Positions 10,641 through 23,410 of a stretch of DNA of 42,715 nt are shown here, piece by piece; the stretch's first letter is position 1; each line of letters begins with the position of its first letter. Origin of the DNA: Cudoniella acicularis (Eukaryota; Ascomycota; Leotiomycetes; Helotiales; Helotiaceae); assembly GCA_013054445.1 (NCBI GenBank), contig JAAMPI010000341.1:1-42715 (forward strand). The letters are read 5' to 3'. A program made the translations under genes and the position numbers. The notes beneath the pieces were generated by a model. That model searched no databases, was not told the DNA's origin, and saw only the letters and a program-made list of their open reading frames with translations.

Positions 10641-12960
10641 ATATCCTTCTCTAATAGTTTATTATAGTTCTATTTTTGTAGCGCAAAAGCGGGAGGCACC
10701 CTAATTCTTACTCGTCATCGTTAGGTTGCTCTCTAATAAAGTCGGTAGCTTGTATAGACCTACGGATACTAACGCTTACTACTCCAAGAAAGCCTTATTT
10801 GTAGTAAGGAGTCGAGAATCAGGATTACAGCCTCACTCTTATAGCAATCGGAGATTAGTGACGAGGTAAGCTTGAATTTAGAAGGGTCGGGTTGTTATAG
10901 AGATAGATAAATAGTAGGGAGCGGTTTGTTAGTTGAGATTAGATCTCGTAAATGTGACTTATCTGCCGCCACCGTAAAAGGAAATAATATAAAGAGAACG
11001 TTGACACAAATACTACTGAGTAGGCTATGACTATCAGTAGCTCGATCAGCACACCGAAAAGCTGAGCGCGATGTATGTTTAGGGTCTGATCACTCATAAG
11101 GCGGCTAGTTGCTAGCATGTTATAATACAATGCCAAGCTAGAGGCTGATTGTAAGGTCTTGTCTGAGTCAAGAGGATATAGACTATACTATTAGTACTTA
11201 AACGCCCTAAATTGGATAGGGTCAACGCGGCAGTGTCACGTAGAAGGCCCGTTAGTAACGAGGGTCACTGCCGTGTTTACTTTTCATATAGCTCAAGCAA
11301 GTGTTAGGTAAACGTAGCCATTCTAGATAGAAGTTCCAAGTTCTACTACTATACGTGCAATTAGAGTAGGTAGGAACCTTTCTATACACCATCGTTCGGC
11401 ATAAACCATGGTCTTTTCATATTACTACGGCCGATAGCCTCTTCACTAGCCTTTTCCTGACTACACCTCTTTTCTCCTAGAGAAAGGCTAGCGACACCAC
11501 GAGCTCTTTAAATCACAGCCTTAGCGGATACAGGTAGGTGTTAGGGGTGCTAGGGCTAGGGCTAGGAAGGTCCTGTTTCTTTGGCCGTGTCTTACTAAAG
11601 CTTTTAGAACGTTTGTCCACGTGACGAATGATTGATCTTAGAGAAGGTATAACCCTTGCTAAGGGGCGACGGCGATTTATATAACGAGGCAGAGCAGCCC
11701 CTAGTTTCTGGATTTTCAATGATCGGAGGGCCATATCTCGTATGCCGGGCAACATCCAACAGCCACCTAGCATATCCATTGTTCTCTAGAGTCTAGTATT
11801 ATACTATAGGCTCTAATTATACTAAACCAAATTTTCTTTTTATAAGATATACGTATCATATCGTTAACTCCCGACGCAAGCCACTGTCGGCAACAAGCTC
11901 TAGGTATGTTAGTGCCAGAATATGCCGTATATCGTTGACTTTTTAAAGCAAACTGCCAGGCTATGTATAGGGACGACGAAAGTAACATCACTACTTAAAG
12001 TATCGGTCGTCCTTCCGAAGCACTTGTACTACAGTACCTAGCCGAAGTCTAGCACGGGGGCGAAGTCTGCATCAGAGTGATAGGCTTTGATTTATCTGAT
12101 AATACATTATTCAAGTTAATATAGGCCATAGAAGAGGAGTTGTAGAAGAAAACGCGGGGTCAACCGTATAGCACGAATCTAAAGACGGTCGAACAACTTT
12201 AATCGGAGATTAAACCACTACTAGGTAGTTAGAAGGCGTAAGAGGCGAAGGCTTAGGCTTAGCGGGGGCTTTAAAGGGGCTATCACCGAGCGAAATTAGT
12301 CTCGTATAGTTATTATTTTGAAATTTAGATGCTTTATTAGATAGACAACTTATTCTTTTAGTACGAGCCTCTTATCTAAAACGGTTTAGATCGTCTATAT
12401 TATGTGATATTTGATTCTATACTAACGATTAAAGATACGTGTTGTTCCTACACGTCGACTATAAGCTATCCTATACGATAAGAAAGATTACTAGGATAGC
12501 TGTTAAGTATGATCTGACTTGCTCTGTCAAGTATCCTATGTAAATCTCGGTCCCGTAGTATATAGTGATATATAGTTGACTTTAACTATTTTTAACAGTT
12601 TTTAGCTCCGAGGAAGTGCGTGCTGTCTATAGATATGCTATCTGTTATTAAAGTGACTAAGCCTCCGTATTATAGTAAGAACACAACTATTTAGATAATC
12701 GTATAGTATAATATAAGAGACTAAGTTTGGTATACTGTCGAAGCGACGGAGTGATGACTAAAATATAGATAATAATAAGAGCTTAGAATCTACTTTAGAG
12801 AAGTATTATAAAATTTAATCGACTTGCGTCTAGATCACTTTAGGAAATCATCCCCCTTTATAAATGTTCGTATTTTATAATCTTGATATAGATATAATAG
12901 AAGAAGTAATATTTAATAAAGGAAGTGCTAAACATACGTTTATTTTCTATTTCGCTAACT
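10641..12960. other. RIP-decayed block with weak minus-strand coding traces
   Basis: There is no intact gene. On the minus strand around 11215-10939 a frame reads YPLDSDKTLQSASSLAL, then a 65-codon open stretch with two hydrophobic runs, possibly a membrane-protein C-terminus. Around 11991-11513 two further minus-strand open stretches overlap, but I cannot show that they are genes. The rest (12000-12960) shows nothing beyond AT-rich decay. Confidence 0.3.
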
Positions 12961-12969
12961 CAGAATAAA

Positions 12970-13640
12970 CTCCGCTATTCTCTAGTCTATAGAACGTAGC
13001 GGAAGACCTTCTCCGGGCTTGTACACTATAGAGTCCTACTATACAAAACTATAAACCTTGTGATGTCCCTAATCGCCCTTTTCAGTCCGTCTTCCTCTGA
13101 ACCGTAAGCGAGGACAAAGAGACGGAGCAAGTCGTCGAGCTTCGATTCTAATACTAGAGTAAAGAGCTAAAGACAACGTGGCTTGTCTCGGTGTTCTAGT
13201 TTATAAAGCGTAGTGTTATAGACGTCTATGGTCCTTTCCCCTATATGATTCAGAAGACCCTAGAAGATACCTAATTCGCCGCGAAAGGCGCACTCGTGAC
13301 TATCGTTTTCATCACACTCGTAAGGAGTTAGATTATTTACTAGTATTTTTAATACAAACTGTACTAGTAACTTAGTAGGCGCTAGCGCGAAAGCCTGGCC
13401 TAAGAGGTGGTCGGGACGTTCTCCAAGTATAAGGGTTAATTCCTTTATTTGAAAAAGCCTATCTCTAGCCAAGACACGAACTATATAAGGGATGACCTTA
13501 GCCGTACGATCTCTTATATACATATTGTCTAAACTAGAGATAAAATCTATGTGCTGACTATACTTTAATAATGCCGTGCCTTTATTTATAGATTTTATAT
13601 CGTCTATAATTTGGTTACTATAAAGGGAACTAAGACAAGG
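12970..13640 (-). pseudogene. RIP-decayed coding remnant, unknown family (about 215 codons)
   Basis: Read leftward, one minus-strand frame gives a well-formed protein stretch: QIIDDIKSINKGTALLKYSQ, then NMYIRDRTAKVIPYIVRVLA, GERPDHLLGQAFALAPTKLL and LVLESKLDDLLRLFVLAYG. It is broken only by four or five TAG stops. It is rich in Leu and charged residues and looks mostly helical. An 87-codon piece (13260-13523) is still open. The ORF upstream (13645-13962) may be part of the same gene across an intron, but I cannot prove it. No family was recognised. Confidence 0.5.
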
Positions 13641-14030
13641 GATGCTAGAGATCAGGGACAGGACTTTCCCTATAATGGTAGTGCGAACTGTTCCTATTGT
13701 AAGTTATAAGCCTTGCGAAACTATAATCAAATTTACTAAGCGGGTGGCCCTTCTCGTCGCTATGTTCGAGGTTGGACAGTTGATATTTTATCGTGTTTTC
13801 GCCGCGTAGTAGACGACAAGCAATAAGAACTACGAACAAGTGACAAAACGAGGGAGATAGACCGTTTGACAGATGAACAAATGGAGGGGTAGAGGGTGAA
13901 CAGATAGAGATAGGGGGAAGCAGATAAGAGAGCGAAAAATGAATAGATGACCCGCGGAACATAAAAACAGAGTAAAAGGGTGAGCTGGCTAGCGTAGATG
14001 GGGTAAATAGGGGGCGTGCTAGGTGTTATA

Positions 14031-14138
14031 GGGGTTTACTAGTGTGTGTGGGCTAGAGGGGTTTACTAGTGTGTGCGGGCTAGAGGGGTTTACTAGTGTG
14101 TGCGGGCTGAAGGGGTTTATTGGTGTGTGCGGGCTGCC
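14031..14138. repeat. 27-bp tandem repeat, four units
   Basis: Four head-to-tail units start at 14031, 14058, 14085 and 14112, each beginning GGGGTTTACTAGTGTGTG (TTAT in the last). The units differ by one to four bases. This is a minisatellite within the decayed block, about 70 bases to the right of the open stretch ending at 13962. Confidence 0.85.
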
Positions 14139-15088
14139 GTACGTAGCAGGTTGTTAGGGCTTTCCTTTTTATAGACGAATAAAACATATATTTCAACTAC
14201 TAAAGCTATTACTCACGCTGATATAACATACGGGAACAGTCTCTAAATATATCGCGGCCTTCCTAAACTCGGCGTCGACGGCGCCACTATCAATGAATCA
14301 CTATACTTCGCTGGTTCCGGACCTGTTTTCCCTTTTACTGTTATTGACTAGAGGGTCAGCCGGTTTAGACCGGATAGATTTATCAAACGTATACGCTCAC
14401 CTTTAGCTCTTATTCGCTTTTCCTTAGTTCGTATTGACTTGTACTTCTCTTAAAGCACTGTCCAAGCCAATTCCTGGTTCTCCTCTATTACTTCCGCGAT
14501 ACTACTATTCTCCGTCTCTCGTAGTCGTTCTATCAGAGATAGAAACATCTCGTTCTTCTTATCTTGTCCTAAATCGATCTAGAAAGGTGCTAGAGTATCG
14601 ATGATATCCTTTACGACCCGTTTCGTAGCTCTTTTCTCTTGTGGACTCAGTCTAGATACTAAGGCTAGGGGCATGGCTTTAGCGCGCGCGAGATTATAGG
14701 GTAGGGAGGGTAGGAAGGGTAGATAAGGTAGATAAGGATGCTATTTAGAAGTCTTCTCGAAAGGAAAAACAGACGATCTCTGCTATAAAATTCAGGCATA
14801 ACATACGCGTGACTACTATAAAACATAAAATCCAAGTGTTGAAGTATATATGCCTGGCAGCCTGAGGCTCTCATGGCACCTAGCACTTGTTTTAAGCACA
14901 TCTCACTTGAAGTCTATATATATGGCCCGATGCCCTTATAGTTCATTCGATACAGTTGACAATACACTTAATTTACCCTACTTGAGTCCTCCGGACGATC
15001 TCTATAATCCTATTACTTGTATTGATGATACCACTAATCCGACTAGCTAGAGTCGAGACTATCTAACACTAAGCGAAGGCATCCCAAA
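14139..15088. other. Decayed DNA, no gene seen
   Basis: ORFs at 14665-14901 (minus) and 14850-15050 (plus) overlap each other and show no family features. I regard them as chance. CpA/TpG content is a little higher than elsewhere in the block. Confidence 0.3.
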
Positions 15089-16435
15089 TCACCACCACCC
15101 TCTCCTAATACGGCTGTTTCTACTAACATAAGGGACCTTGATCTTCTTCTTACTACGTCTGTCGAGCTCTTCTTGTGCCCTTACCTTCTCCTCTCTTCTT
15201 TGCTTGAATTGGCGGCACCCACAATCCTGCTTAGTATAGTAAAGGATTTTGTTGTGCTACACCTGCCTCTTAATCTATAATTTAAACTCGGGGCCAATCT
15301 TTTGAGCTGCCCGCCTGGTGAAATGCCTTGTCTCTTTCCTTTCGTATATTGCCAGAAAAAGATACGGAAAGTATAGAGAATCCTGTCTGTTACCCCGGTA
15401 TTAAGGCACTAGGAATTCGATCACCGTTCGGATAAAGTGCCTATAACCATCTCGATTCCTTTTATACCCCTGTTCGTTCTTTATAAGGGTAATGGTAATA
15501 TCTAGGTATTCCTTATAAATTATTGTGTCAAATGTTAAAAATAGCCAGAGACATATTAGGCGGTCATTGTCTTCGAGCTTTTCTATACATTTCTAAAACA
15601 CGGCCTTCAAGCGAGACCGGTCTATAGGTTCTTCCTTCAGTGGCTGATAAATGAAATTCATGATGATTTGGAATGACACTATTTGAGCTTGTATAGCACG
15701 TGTGTCCGATTCCGGCTATAGTCGCTCTATATAAGAAGAAAGTAGAGCTACTATATCGTCGGGCGTTATAGAGTCAAAAGCCTCCTTTAGAAACGGATCT
15801 TTCGCTTATAACAGCTTTCGTATATAGATTTCCAAATAGGTGGCTAGCTCGAACATCAACACGCCTTCTAGGAAAGAAAGGAGGGTAGAGGCTTTAGAAT
15901 ATCTTAGTTGTGCGTCTATCTAGTTCCCGAATACGTCGACTCGATAGTGTAAGTCGTCGTCGCTTAGTTATATATATATTATAAGGCCTAAGCACGGATC
16001 TCGGTATATGTTATACTAAATAAGGATATGAGTAGGAACTTTCCGTAGTAGCCTAGAGTTATACGTTAAATATAACCATAATATAAGCATTGTTCTAGGC
16101 AAGCCCGATGTCGTGGTTTGCGCTAGGAGTAGCCAAGCGTTTTCGCCCTAAGAGATTCGATTCTCTTTTAATAAGGAGATGACCCTAGTAACTACCTACT
16201 TTGTTAGAGATCAGAATCTTTGGCTTTATAATAGGGCTAATCACGATAAATCTTTTCACTAGCCAAACAACCTAGTATTACGTCCGCGTACTTGCGAAAG
16301 TCCTCTACTACTGCCTACTTTCCTTAAGACATTCCGTATAAAGGTAATCCTAGAGTATGAGTTGCCTACGGGTACTACGAAGGCAGGCCTGGCTGCTTAT
16401 TTAAATTTCCTAGAGGAACAAATTCCTTAGGTCTT
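15089..16435 (-). pseudogene. Long RIP-decayed gene remnant, unknown family
   Basis: The minus-strand frame upstream of the terminal TGA at 15089-15091 can be followed for about 370 codons with only TAG/TAA breaks. It includes ENAWLLLAQTTTSGLP, LLSFLEGVLMFELATYLEIY, SDTRAIQAQIVSFQIIMNF and LICLWLFLTFDTIIYKEYLD. The C-terminus is very basic (QFKQRREEKVRAQEELDRR, then KKKIKVP). Near 16200 the frame shifts, and further upstream another frame carries the coding signal (GKQAVVEDFRKYADVILG). An indel or a lost short intron would explain the shift. The protein was at least 430 residues. I do not recognise the family. It lies head-to-head with the Est1-type remnant about 2 kb to the right. Confidence 0.5.
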
Positions 16436-18524
16436 TATAGGCCGTAATATAGGGGCTTGCTCAGGACTTTGGTTATAGTCCGCTAGGTGTCTTAGGGCGT
16501 AGTCTGTTTACCTCTATCTAGACGGCTTTTACGTGACTCCTACCAACTACGCTATATATAGTAGTATCTAGGTCTAATGTCTAGTAAACATATATATACG
16601 AAGTGATAGTGTGGAGGGCTGTTTCGGTGGTACCGGCATATCGGGTAGGTTGGGTATATATAGTCTATAGGGCTTGTGAGGTTTACGGAGTATGCGTGGT
16701 GTTTAGGCTTAATCGCTGGCCGTCATAAGACTAATCAAAACCTATAACATCTAAAGCCTTTCGTAACAATAAAACCAATTCCTTCGTGTTTGTTATTATT
16801 AATAATGTCTTGTTATTGACAGAACATATTAACAAGTCCCTATATATCAAACCTCAAGTCTAGAAGCACCAAATTTAACCAAATTTCACAGCTTCTATAA
16901 CCCGAGTTTCGGCTTTTAGCTTAACCCGTAAGGATGGCACAGTTTGAGCGCGGAGGCAATCCGCTAAAAGGGCCAATTTTTATAATAACTAAACCCCGAG
17001 CTCCTACTTCCGGTATAGTCTAGGCGTGGAGACAACGACACCGGCGGTGTTTAGGGGGTTTGGATTCAAGTTTTCTATAGGTAGGGCGCACCTTGACATT
17101 TAACTGTATAGGCGCAATGAGAAATTTGATCTCTAGGCAAGACCTCGATAGCTTTTACGATATATATATTAAAATTGATTTTTTTTAGTTTAATAACCTT
17201 ATATATGTTTATAACTAGCTAAAAACCGAGCCTTATAATAAACATCCTAGTATCGTATATCGTAGCTACTAATTAAACACATCCCCTCCCTCTAGCCTTA
17301 GCAGCGACTCCTGCCACCCCCTTTAGGGCACCGACTCTAAAACCTGGCCCTTGTTTGATAAGGCGAGTGCCCGAACAGGTCCTGGCCCTGTCCGGTGCCA
17401 GGCGCTAAAATAATTAGTTAGAAGTGTGTTATCACGCTCGGATTTCTAGTCTCCTAGTAAACAAGGAATACGTTAGACCGACGCAAGTCACTTAAACCTA
17501 ATCAAGGAATTAGAATTATATTCTTTTCGATATTATTTGTTTTGTCCTACTTGATTAGGTTTAGGTGACCTTCGCATGAGGTGTGCTTTGCTAAGGCACT
17601 CACTATTGGTTTTCACTATACTCTCCTTCGTATATACACCTCCTAAACATGTCCGTTGCCTGAACTCAAGGCATCTAATCATAGGAACGACACCTCTTCG
17701 TCAATTGACTTTTTGTTATAAGTAATCAGGAAGAGAGGCTATAGTCTTATCAGCTGTGTTTATATCGACCTTTCGGTGGCACCAAGACGAAGAACATCAG
17801 GAATACCGGTTAGAAAGTATTTAGTTTTCTAATTTATTCCTTTAAATGCTATTTTTATGTTTGGTTAATGATATATGTTCTCTAACTCATCGATCAAGGT
17901 TTCCTTTGTCTCTAGCTCACAGGATTCACTATACCGCAAGTAACCCTACGGCTATAACTAGTAGGCAAGGATCTCGGTAAGTGAAAAGGAATAAGGCGAG
18001 AAGGCAAAATACGACCTATTTTACAAACCCCCCTATAGTAAGAGAGACTATATCTACTTGTTTTCCCTAACTGATAATAGTATTATTTAAGTATAGTTTT
18101 ATAACTTTCTTTTTACCTTTTACCTAGCTTTTTGTCACTAAGTTATAAAGGCTTTATAATCCCTAAATACGTATATCTTAACGATATAATAGCTAGGGAT
18201 ACTGACTATTCTCCTTAGTCATGAACGTATTCGACCGGCGTTAGGTTAAACACTAGCGGAAAAATCATAAATCCTCGAAGACGTTCGCTTGCGTCTATTG
18301 CCTCGACCGCTATGTCTTTAGGCAATCCGATGACTTGTAGAGGCACGCCCGTATAGACTATCAAGACAAACTCCTTACCGATAAAAGCGAGTAGAGGGCA
18401 TATCGTATAAAGTTCGAGTTATAATATATATAGAACCTACCGTAAGTTAGTCTAGGCGGTAGCCTTGATTTAGGCTATTTATATACGATACTATAACTAA
18501 TATTATAAACGTAGTACTTAGGAA
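16436..18524. other. Decayed spacer between two divergent gene remnants
   Basis: No gene is seen. The stretch 16700-17000 keeps more CpA/TpG than the rest. If the flanking remnants were once divergent genes, this held their promoters. Confidence 0.3.
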
Positions 18525-20926
18525 ATAAAAGCCGCGGATCAAGAGACAACAAAACTCGTATATAGAAAGCGAAAGTCCTTGTCCCCTACGCCGGGGGACG
18601 ATACAAGTGACGTTGATTTAACAGACAGTGATAAACCCCGAAAAAGGACGGCTAGGCCGACGACGTCATTCTACGGTTCAAGCCCCTCTTTGACTTCTAC
18701 TGCGAAAACACACCGAAAGTCTACTCCTAGTCCTGATATCCTAACGGCGGAAAACCAGAGCCTAATGACTTTTAAAGCACCTCGGCCTTATGTTAGGAAC
18801 AAACAACTTTAGAGCCTACAGGCCGCTCTCTCCTATAGTCCTAGATCTTCCTTTAGTGTGTCTCGTATTGCCTCGGTACAAGCGCAACGATTAAGAGCGA
18901 AGGTCGCTATAGCCTCTCAAAATCTACCTATTCGGCAACCTTAAGATAGTGCCCCGACACTCTTTAGGAAGACTTTATCGGTGTAAGGCAGCCAGCTAAT
19001 ACCATCGAAAGAGGGCTTTGATATCATACTCCAACCCGAGATCCGGCCAATACCTTATGAGCAGCTCGTGGCAGAGGCCAAGGGAATCTATGCCGGACTT
19101 ATAATAGCTAAAGCTAAATATATTAAGGTCGATAACAAGCAAGCCGCACTTACTTATACCGATAGCGGAAACCCTCCTAAGTTAAATAATGAGCAGTGGC
19201 GGGCTCTTATAGCACTTTATAGGACTCTCTTACACGAGCATCATGATTTCTTCCTTGCTTTATAGGTATATATTTACTGTCTTTGATTCTGTTTAGAAGC
19301 TTAGCTCTTAAAACATATCTTAAGACTTCCGTAAAGAACCAACACTAACTTACTTATAAGCATCCTATAGCTAGCCCCGCCTTACGCCGACTTGCTTCTA
19401 AATACGCTATACCGGCGAGGATATGGCGTTACGGAATATACTCGTTCTTAGAGCTCCTACGACACCGGCTTCCTACTTCTCTCGATCATATACTCGCCTT
19501 CATCTATCTCGCTTATTCGATGATGGCTCTCTTATACGAAACGGTGCTAGCCTTCGAAGATACCTAGATTGAATGCCTTAGAGATCTTGGCCGTTATCGG
19601 ATAGCTATTGAAGACGACGACATTAGAGACAGAGAAGTCTAGACCGGCGTCGCTCGATATTAGTACTCTAAAGCGTCAGACAAAGCACCTACGACTAGAC
19701 GCTTATACCATCACTTAGCCATTTTAGCACGTCCTAACGCACTTTAGCAGCTTTTCTACTACTCGAAATCCCTTTATATGGCGGTCCCTTTTATATCCGC
19801 TCGTGAATCAATCTTGACACTTTTCGAGCCGGTCTTTAATACGGATAATAGACAAGGCCAGTATCGCCTTCCCCCTCTAGATACTACGTTTGTTAAAGCT
19901 CATGGCCTTCTGTTTACCAAGAAAGAGATATATAAGTTTGACTATACAGTTGATGAGTTTCTCGCGCTATTAAACACTCAAATTAGAAGAGTTACTCGTA
20001 AATTCATAGAACAAGGCTACTATATAGCTGTCGTAAACAGCGTTGCGATGCTCAGCTTTACGTCGCCAGAAAATCTTCTAATAAAGGTTATTTCCTTATA
20101 AGCTAATAGGGAAGACGTTTCTATAGAAGAATCCTTTGACGCTACTTCTGAACCTATAGTTTCCTTCAAGCATGCCTAATATCTTAGTAACGCAAGTACT
20201 AAAATTGTTTTAGACAGGGTTAGTGATCCGAATGTTCTACTATTTATCTATATTACGTTGATTTTTATGCTTTTTATAGCGCGTTATGCTGGTGTAATGG
20301 CTTTTCTTTAGGCAGACTTTCCTTGGACCGAGCTAGCGATTATACTTAATACCCTATTAGGATCTTATAAAAATTCCGATCGAATTATAAGCGAAACGTT
20401 TCCTTTACCAGAAAAAGACGATCCTCGTCTATTCCCTAAGGACTTTGCTATACGTGGCCTTCTCTAGGCTAAGAATTACTTTCCCTTCGATTAGTTTATT
20501 AAAAAGAAGATCGACGAGGAAGAAAAATTTCACGAAAGAGCTTTAATGACTGCTTAACGAAAGGAGCGAATCCTCTGGCTAGTATACAGAATCTGTGTTC
20601 TTAGACCTTGGCTGTTTTTTAATAGAACTAAATTTTCTAGCCTTGAAAATAATAAGCCGTAAGCTTTAAGAGCTTCTATATTTGCCTCGGCCATAACTTA
20701 ATCCCTAGACCGAGCCGAAACTTAGGAATCATAAGATTATGACCTCTCCGACACTAAATCATAAGGTTATAACTCCGACGCTAAATCATAAGGTTGTGAC
20801 CTCTTAGACGATAAAGACGAGGAATCGTCACGGACAGTTTGAGAATCGGCTGTGACGGGACTAGGGGTTTAGGGGTAATTACGGGGTAGGGGACGAGTTT
20901 AGTATATTCTCTACTCCGTAGACTAG
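18525..20926 (+). pseudogene. RIP-decayed Est1-type DNA/RNA-binding-domain gene
   Basis: Reading through TAG/TAA codons gives one protein of about 770 residues in two exons. The N-terminus is Ser/Thr/Pro-rich. Exon 1 ends near 19266, followed by an intron with GT donor, a CTAAC branch site near 19345 and an AG acceptor near 19360. Exon 2 has the layout I associate with the Est1/SMG7-type domain of filamentous ascomycetes: ALRRLASKYAIPARIWRYG, SFLELLRHRLPTSLDHILAF, IAIEDDDIRDREV and LYHHLAILARPNALQ. A C-terminal acidic repeat (DYDLSDTKS type) follows. The original ATG is probably ATA at 18525. Open pieces survive at 18579-18812, 19068-19265 and 19778-20101. Est1-type proteins act in telomere maintenance or mRNA decay; the role of this expanded fungal group is not known to me. 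The family call is from memory of motif order. Confidence 0.7.
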
Positions 20927-22549
20927 CTCTTTTCTTTTCACTATAGTTTTGTTAAACAAAGGTTCCTAATATGCGTTTCACACTATGACAACGGCTTGTA
21001 ATAACCATGATTTGCGGAAGATCAATAAGACTACGGTTTGTAATAAGGTCGCAATTTATACGATAGTCGTCTCTATTATTCCAGGTAGGAGATTTCCTTC
21101 TCCCTTCTAGCCGATAGTGGAATGAGATCGTACTATCATAGCCCATACGGCCTATAATGAGTACTATAAATCCCACTAGGTTCTTTAAAGTGAGTACGGT
21201 GATAGGCTGGATAAGGATGAGTAGAAGCGCTTACTAGGAGGCTAAGCTTGCTGACTATTTAAGCGCGTTTATTAGTCGATCCTTTTCCGATTAGTTTAAC
21301 CGATCCGATAAGATCATACTATATTGATTGTTTAACTAGGCTTAATTGAGAAGGCGTATGCGAGCGGTGCTCGGAAGGCGTGCGTTGCTGCCTGCTAATG
21401 CCTTATAGCCAGATGCTAAAATAAGTATACCCGAAAGAACAATATATCCTTATTTTGTGATCCCTATACTCCTATTTGTAGGCGCTTAAAACACGGTTCT
21501 TTATAGTATAAACGAAGTAGTGTTGTTTTTTATTAGAGGACCAGCGCTCTAAGAAATACTATATTCTTGCCTGAGCCACCCCTCGTGAATCTACTAACAC
21601 GTCCTACGCTTGTGGCTACGTACTACGAGGTAAGTCAGAAGCTTTAACTTTTCTCTCCTCGTAGGTAATAGATTTTAGTGTCCCTTTAGTTCTATAGTAT
21701 AGAAAGGATCTTGACGACAGACAACGGTAAAAACTTGCGGTCTATAAGAAAAATTACTCTACTTTAATTTTATAACACCTTACCAAGTACTATAGACGTA
21801 GTAGCCGGGTCTCCCTCACGTGACAACCCTTTCTCAAGCTCGGCTACCACTTTTAGTGTCCTACCTCTTCTAGATACGAATTGATCCCGATATATCGAGA
21901 CTTTCCTATTGCCTAGAGCTAAGAAAATAGATAGGTATAGGAATAATAAGTTAGTATATAATCTAGAAATATATATCACGTGATGAGTTCGGTTAGGAAA
22001 AAGGGGAAGATAATTTAGAGATATGCCCGAGACCTAGCTACTCCTAGCGACAAAATAATTTCTATGTTAAACTTTAAGATATTAATACGAGATAGGTTTC
22101 GATATTAGTTACTAGATGAGATTTTACCTTGGTTTGCGAATCAACAACTAATTCAAGTCAGTACCCTAACTACTGTCACGGCCTAGGATCAGGTGACGAG
22201 TCATATGATCAGCTCTAGTGTTCTTATGTTCGGGGTCACGGGGCCAGAATATTAGAACTCTCTACTAGAACCTGCTTGACGCTTTTAAGGTAAACCCTAA
22301 CGTACGTGACATCGAGATCTCACGTGATATCAGAACGTTATAACAACGAAGCTTTACTCTAAAATTATTCGCGACTTTATCTCGAGAATTATTCTAAGCT
22401 TATTAATTCGTAATACGCTATTTGTATTACTACTTCCGCTATTGATTAACACTATTATCAAACCCTAAAATTTTCTTTAATAAGTTTACGTCTCTCTATA
22501 AATTATTAATCCCCCCCTTATAAAGCGTTTACTATATAATAACCCTATA
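20927..22549. other. Decayed DNA, no assignable gene
   Basis: ORFs at 20952-21176 and 21770-21979 (minus) have no recognisable features. A run starting TGTCACGGCC near 22177 looks like an LTR start, and several CACGTGA words lie around it, but I could not find a matching end or target duplication. Confidence 0.3.
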
Positions 22550-22557
22550 GCTACTAA

Positions 22558-23190
22558 AGATTTGGATCCCTTTCGATCCTCGCTACCCTCGCCTACTGAT
22601 CTAGCTTACTTCTGTTGCTTATTGTCTGGGTAATAGGCAGTGAAGATTGATTATCGGAGCGACGTGGTAGCTCTACCGCACTTCTATAACTAGTCGCACT
22701 ATTGACCCTATTTATTATTAGCGCCGGCTCTATACCTACTAGAGGATTAATAGTATGCTAGACAGTGTTTGTTTATTGTCGAGTATACGGGTCGCCGAAC
22801 GGTTATAAAGGCGTTTAGGCCCTAGAAACTCCTCCTAGCATATTTCTACTAGAACGATAAGCGGTATCTATATGACTAGTGAGTTTTTAAGTTATAAACG
22901 TTTAGATAAGAGTATACTTTGCTTTCCCTAAAGACTATACTTTTTATCCCCTAACCGACAACTAGTATAGCTGCCCCTTAAAACAGATAGTACTACGATA
23001 TAATCATAAAATTCCGCAAGCCTACTCTTATACCTATTATAAGGGTAGGTCTATACTTCCCTATATATTATAATAAGCCTCGCTACCGTTCTCCGCCTGT
23101 TTATATATTCTATACTTGTGTTAGGGTCTTTAGGCTAAACTCCTGGTTTCTAAGGCGGGTTCGGCCGCTTTGTTAGTAGGGCACGTAGTA
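22558..23190 (+). pseudogene. RIP-decayed coding remnant, unknown family (about 210 codons)
   Basis: A plus-strand frame reads DPFRSSLPSPTDLAYFCCLL, then KIDYRSDVVALPHFYN, YARQCLFIVEYTGRRTVIKA and PTLIPIIRVGLYFPIYYN, interrupted only by TAA/TAG/TGA codons of RIP type. It contains several Tyr/Phe-rich beta-like stretches. I cannot place it in a family, and no transposon signature is seen. Confidence 0.4.
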
Positions 23191-23244
23191 TATCATATGC
23201 TAAGCGACGCCTCGCCGATCGCTTGTGAGAGATGTCTATAGGCA

Positions 23245-23410
23245 AGATGTTTTCTCCTTAAGGCACTAGCGATTCGATATTTAAGGGACGTATTAGGGGA
23301 AGCTCGATTCGCGTAGGGTAGGTAGTAAGGGGTAAAGGATGCTCCGCTAAACTCGAGATGTTTTCTCCTCGAGGTACTAGCGATTCGATATTTAAGGGAC
23401 GTATTAGGGT
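23245..23410. repeat. Direct repeat of about 55 bp, two copies
   Basis: The copies lie at 23245-23299 and 23357-23410 and share GATGTTTTCTCCT, ACTAGCGATTCGATATTTAA and GGGACGTATTAGGG, with few differences. Their start-to-start distance is 112 bases. Confidence 0.75.

Noticed and set aside
14665..15050. Overlapping ORFs on opposite strands
   Set aside because: Neither extends when stops are read through, unlike the true decayed genes nearby.
15089..16435. Possible tyrosine recombinase of a giant Starship-type element
   Set aside because: I looked for the recombinase residues and the usual domain text and could not find them; the remnant stays unassigned.
22177..22450. LTR-like start TGTCACGGCC with several CACGTGA words
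   Set aside because: No matching CA end, no second copy in the window and no target duplication could be found.
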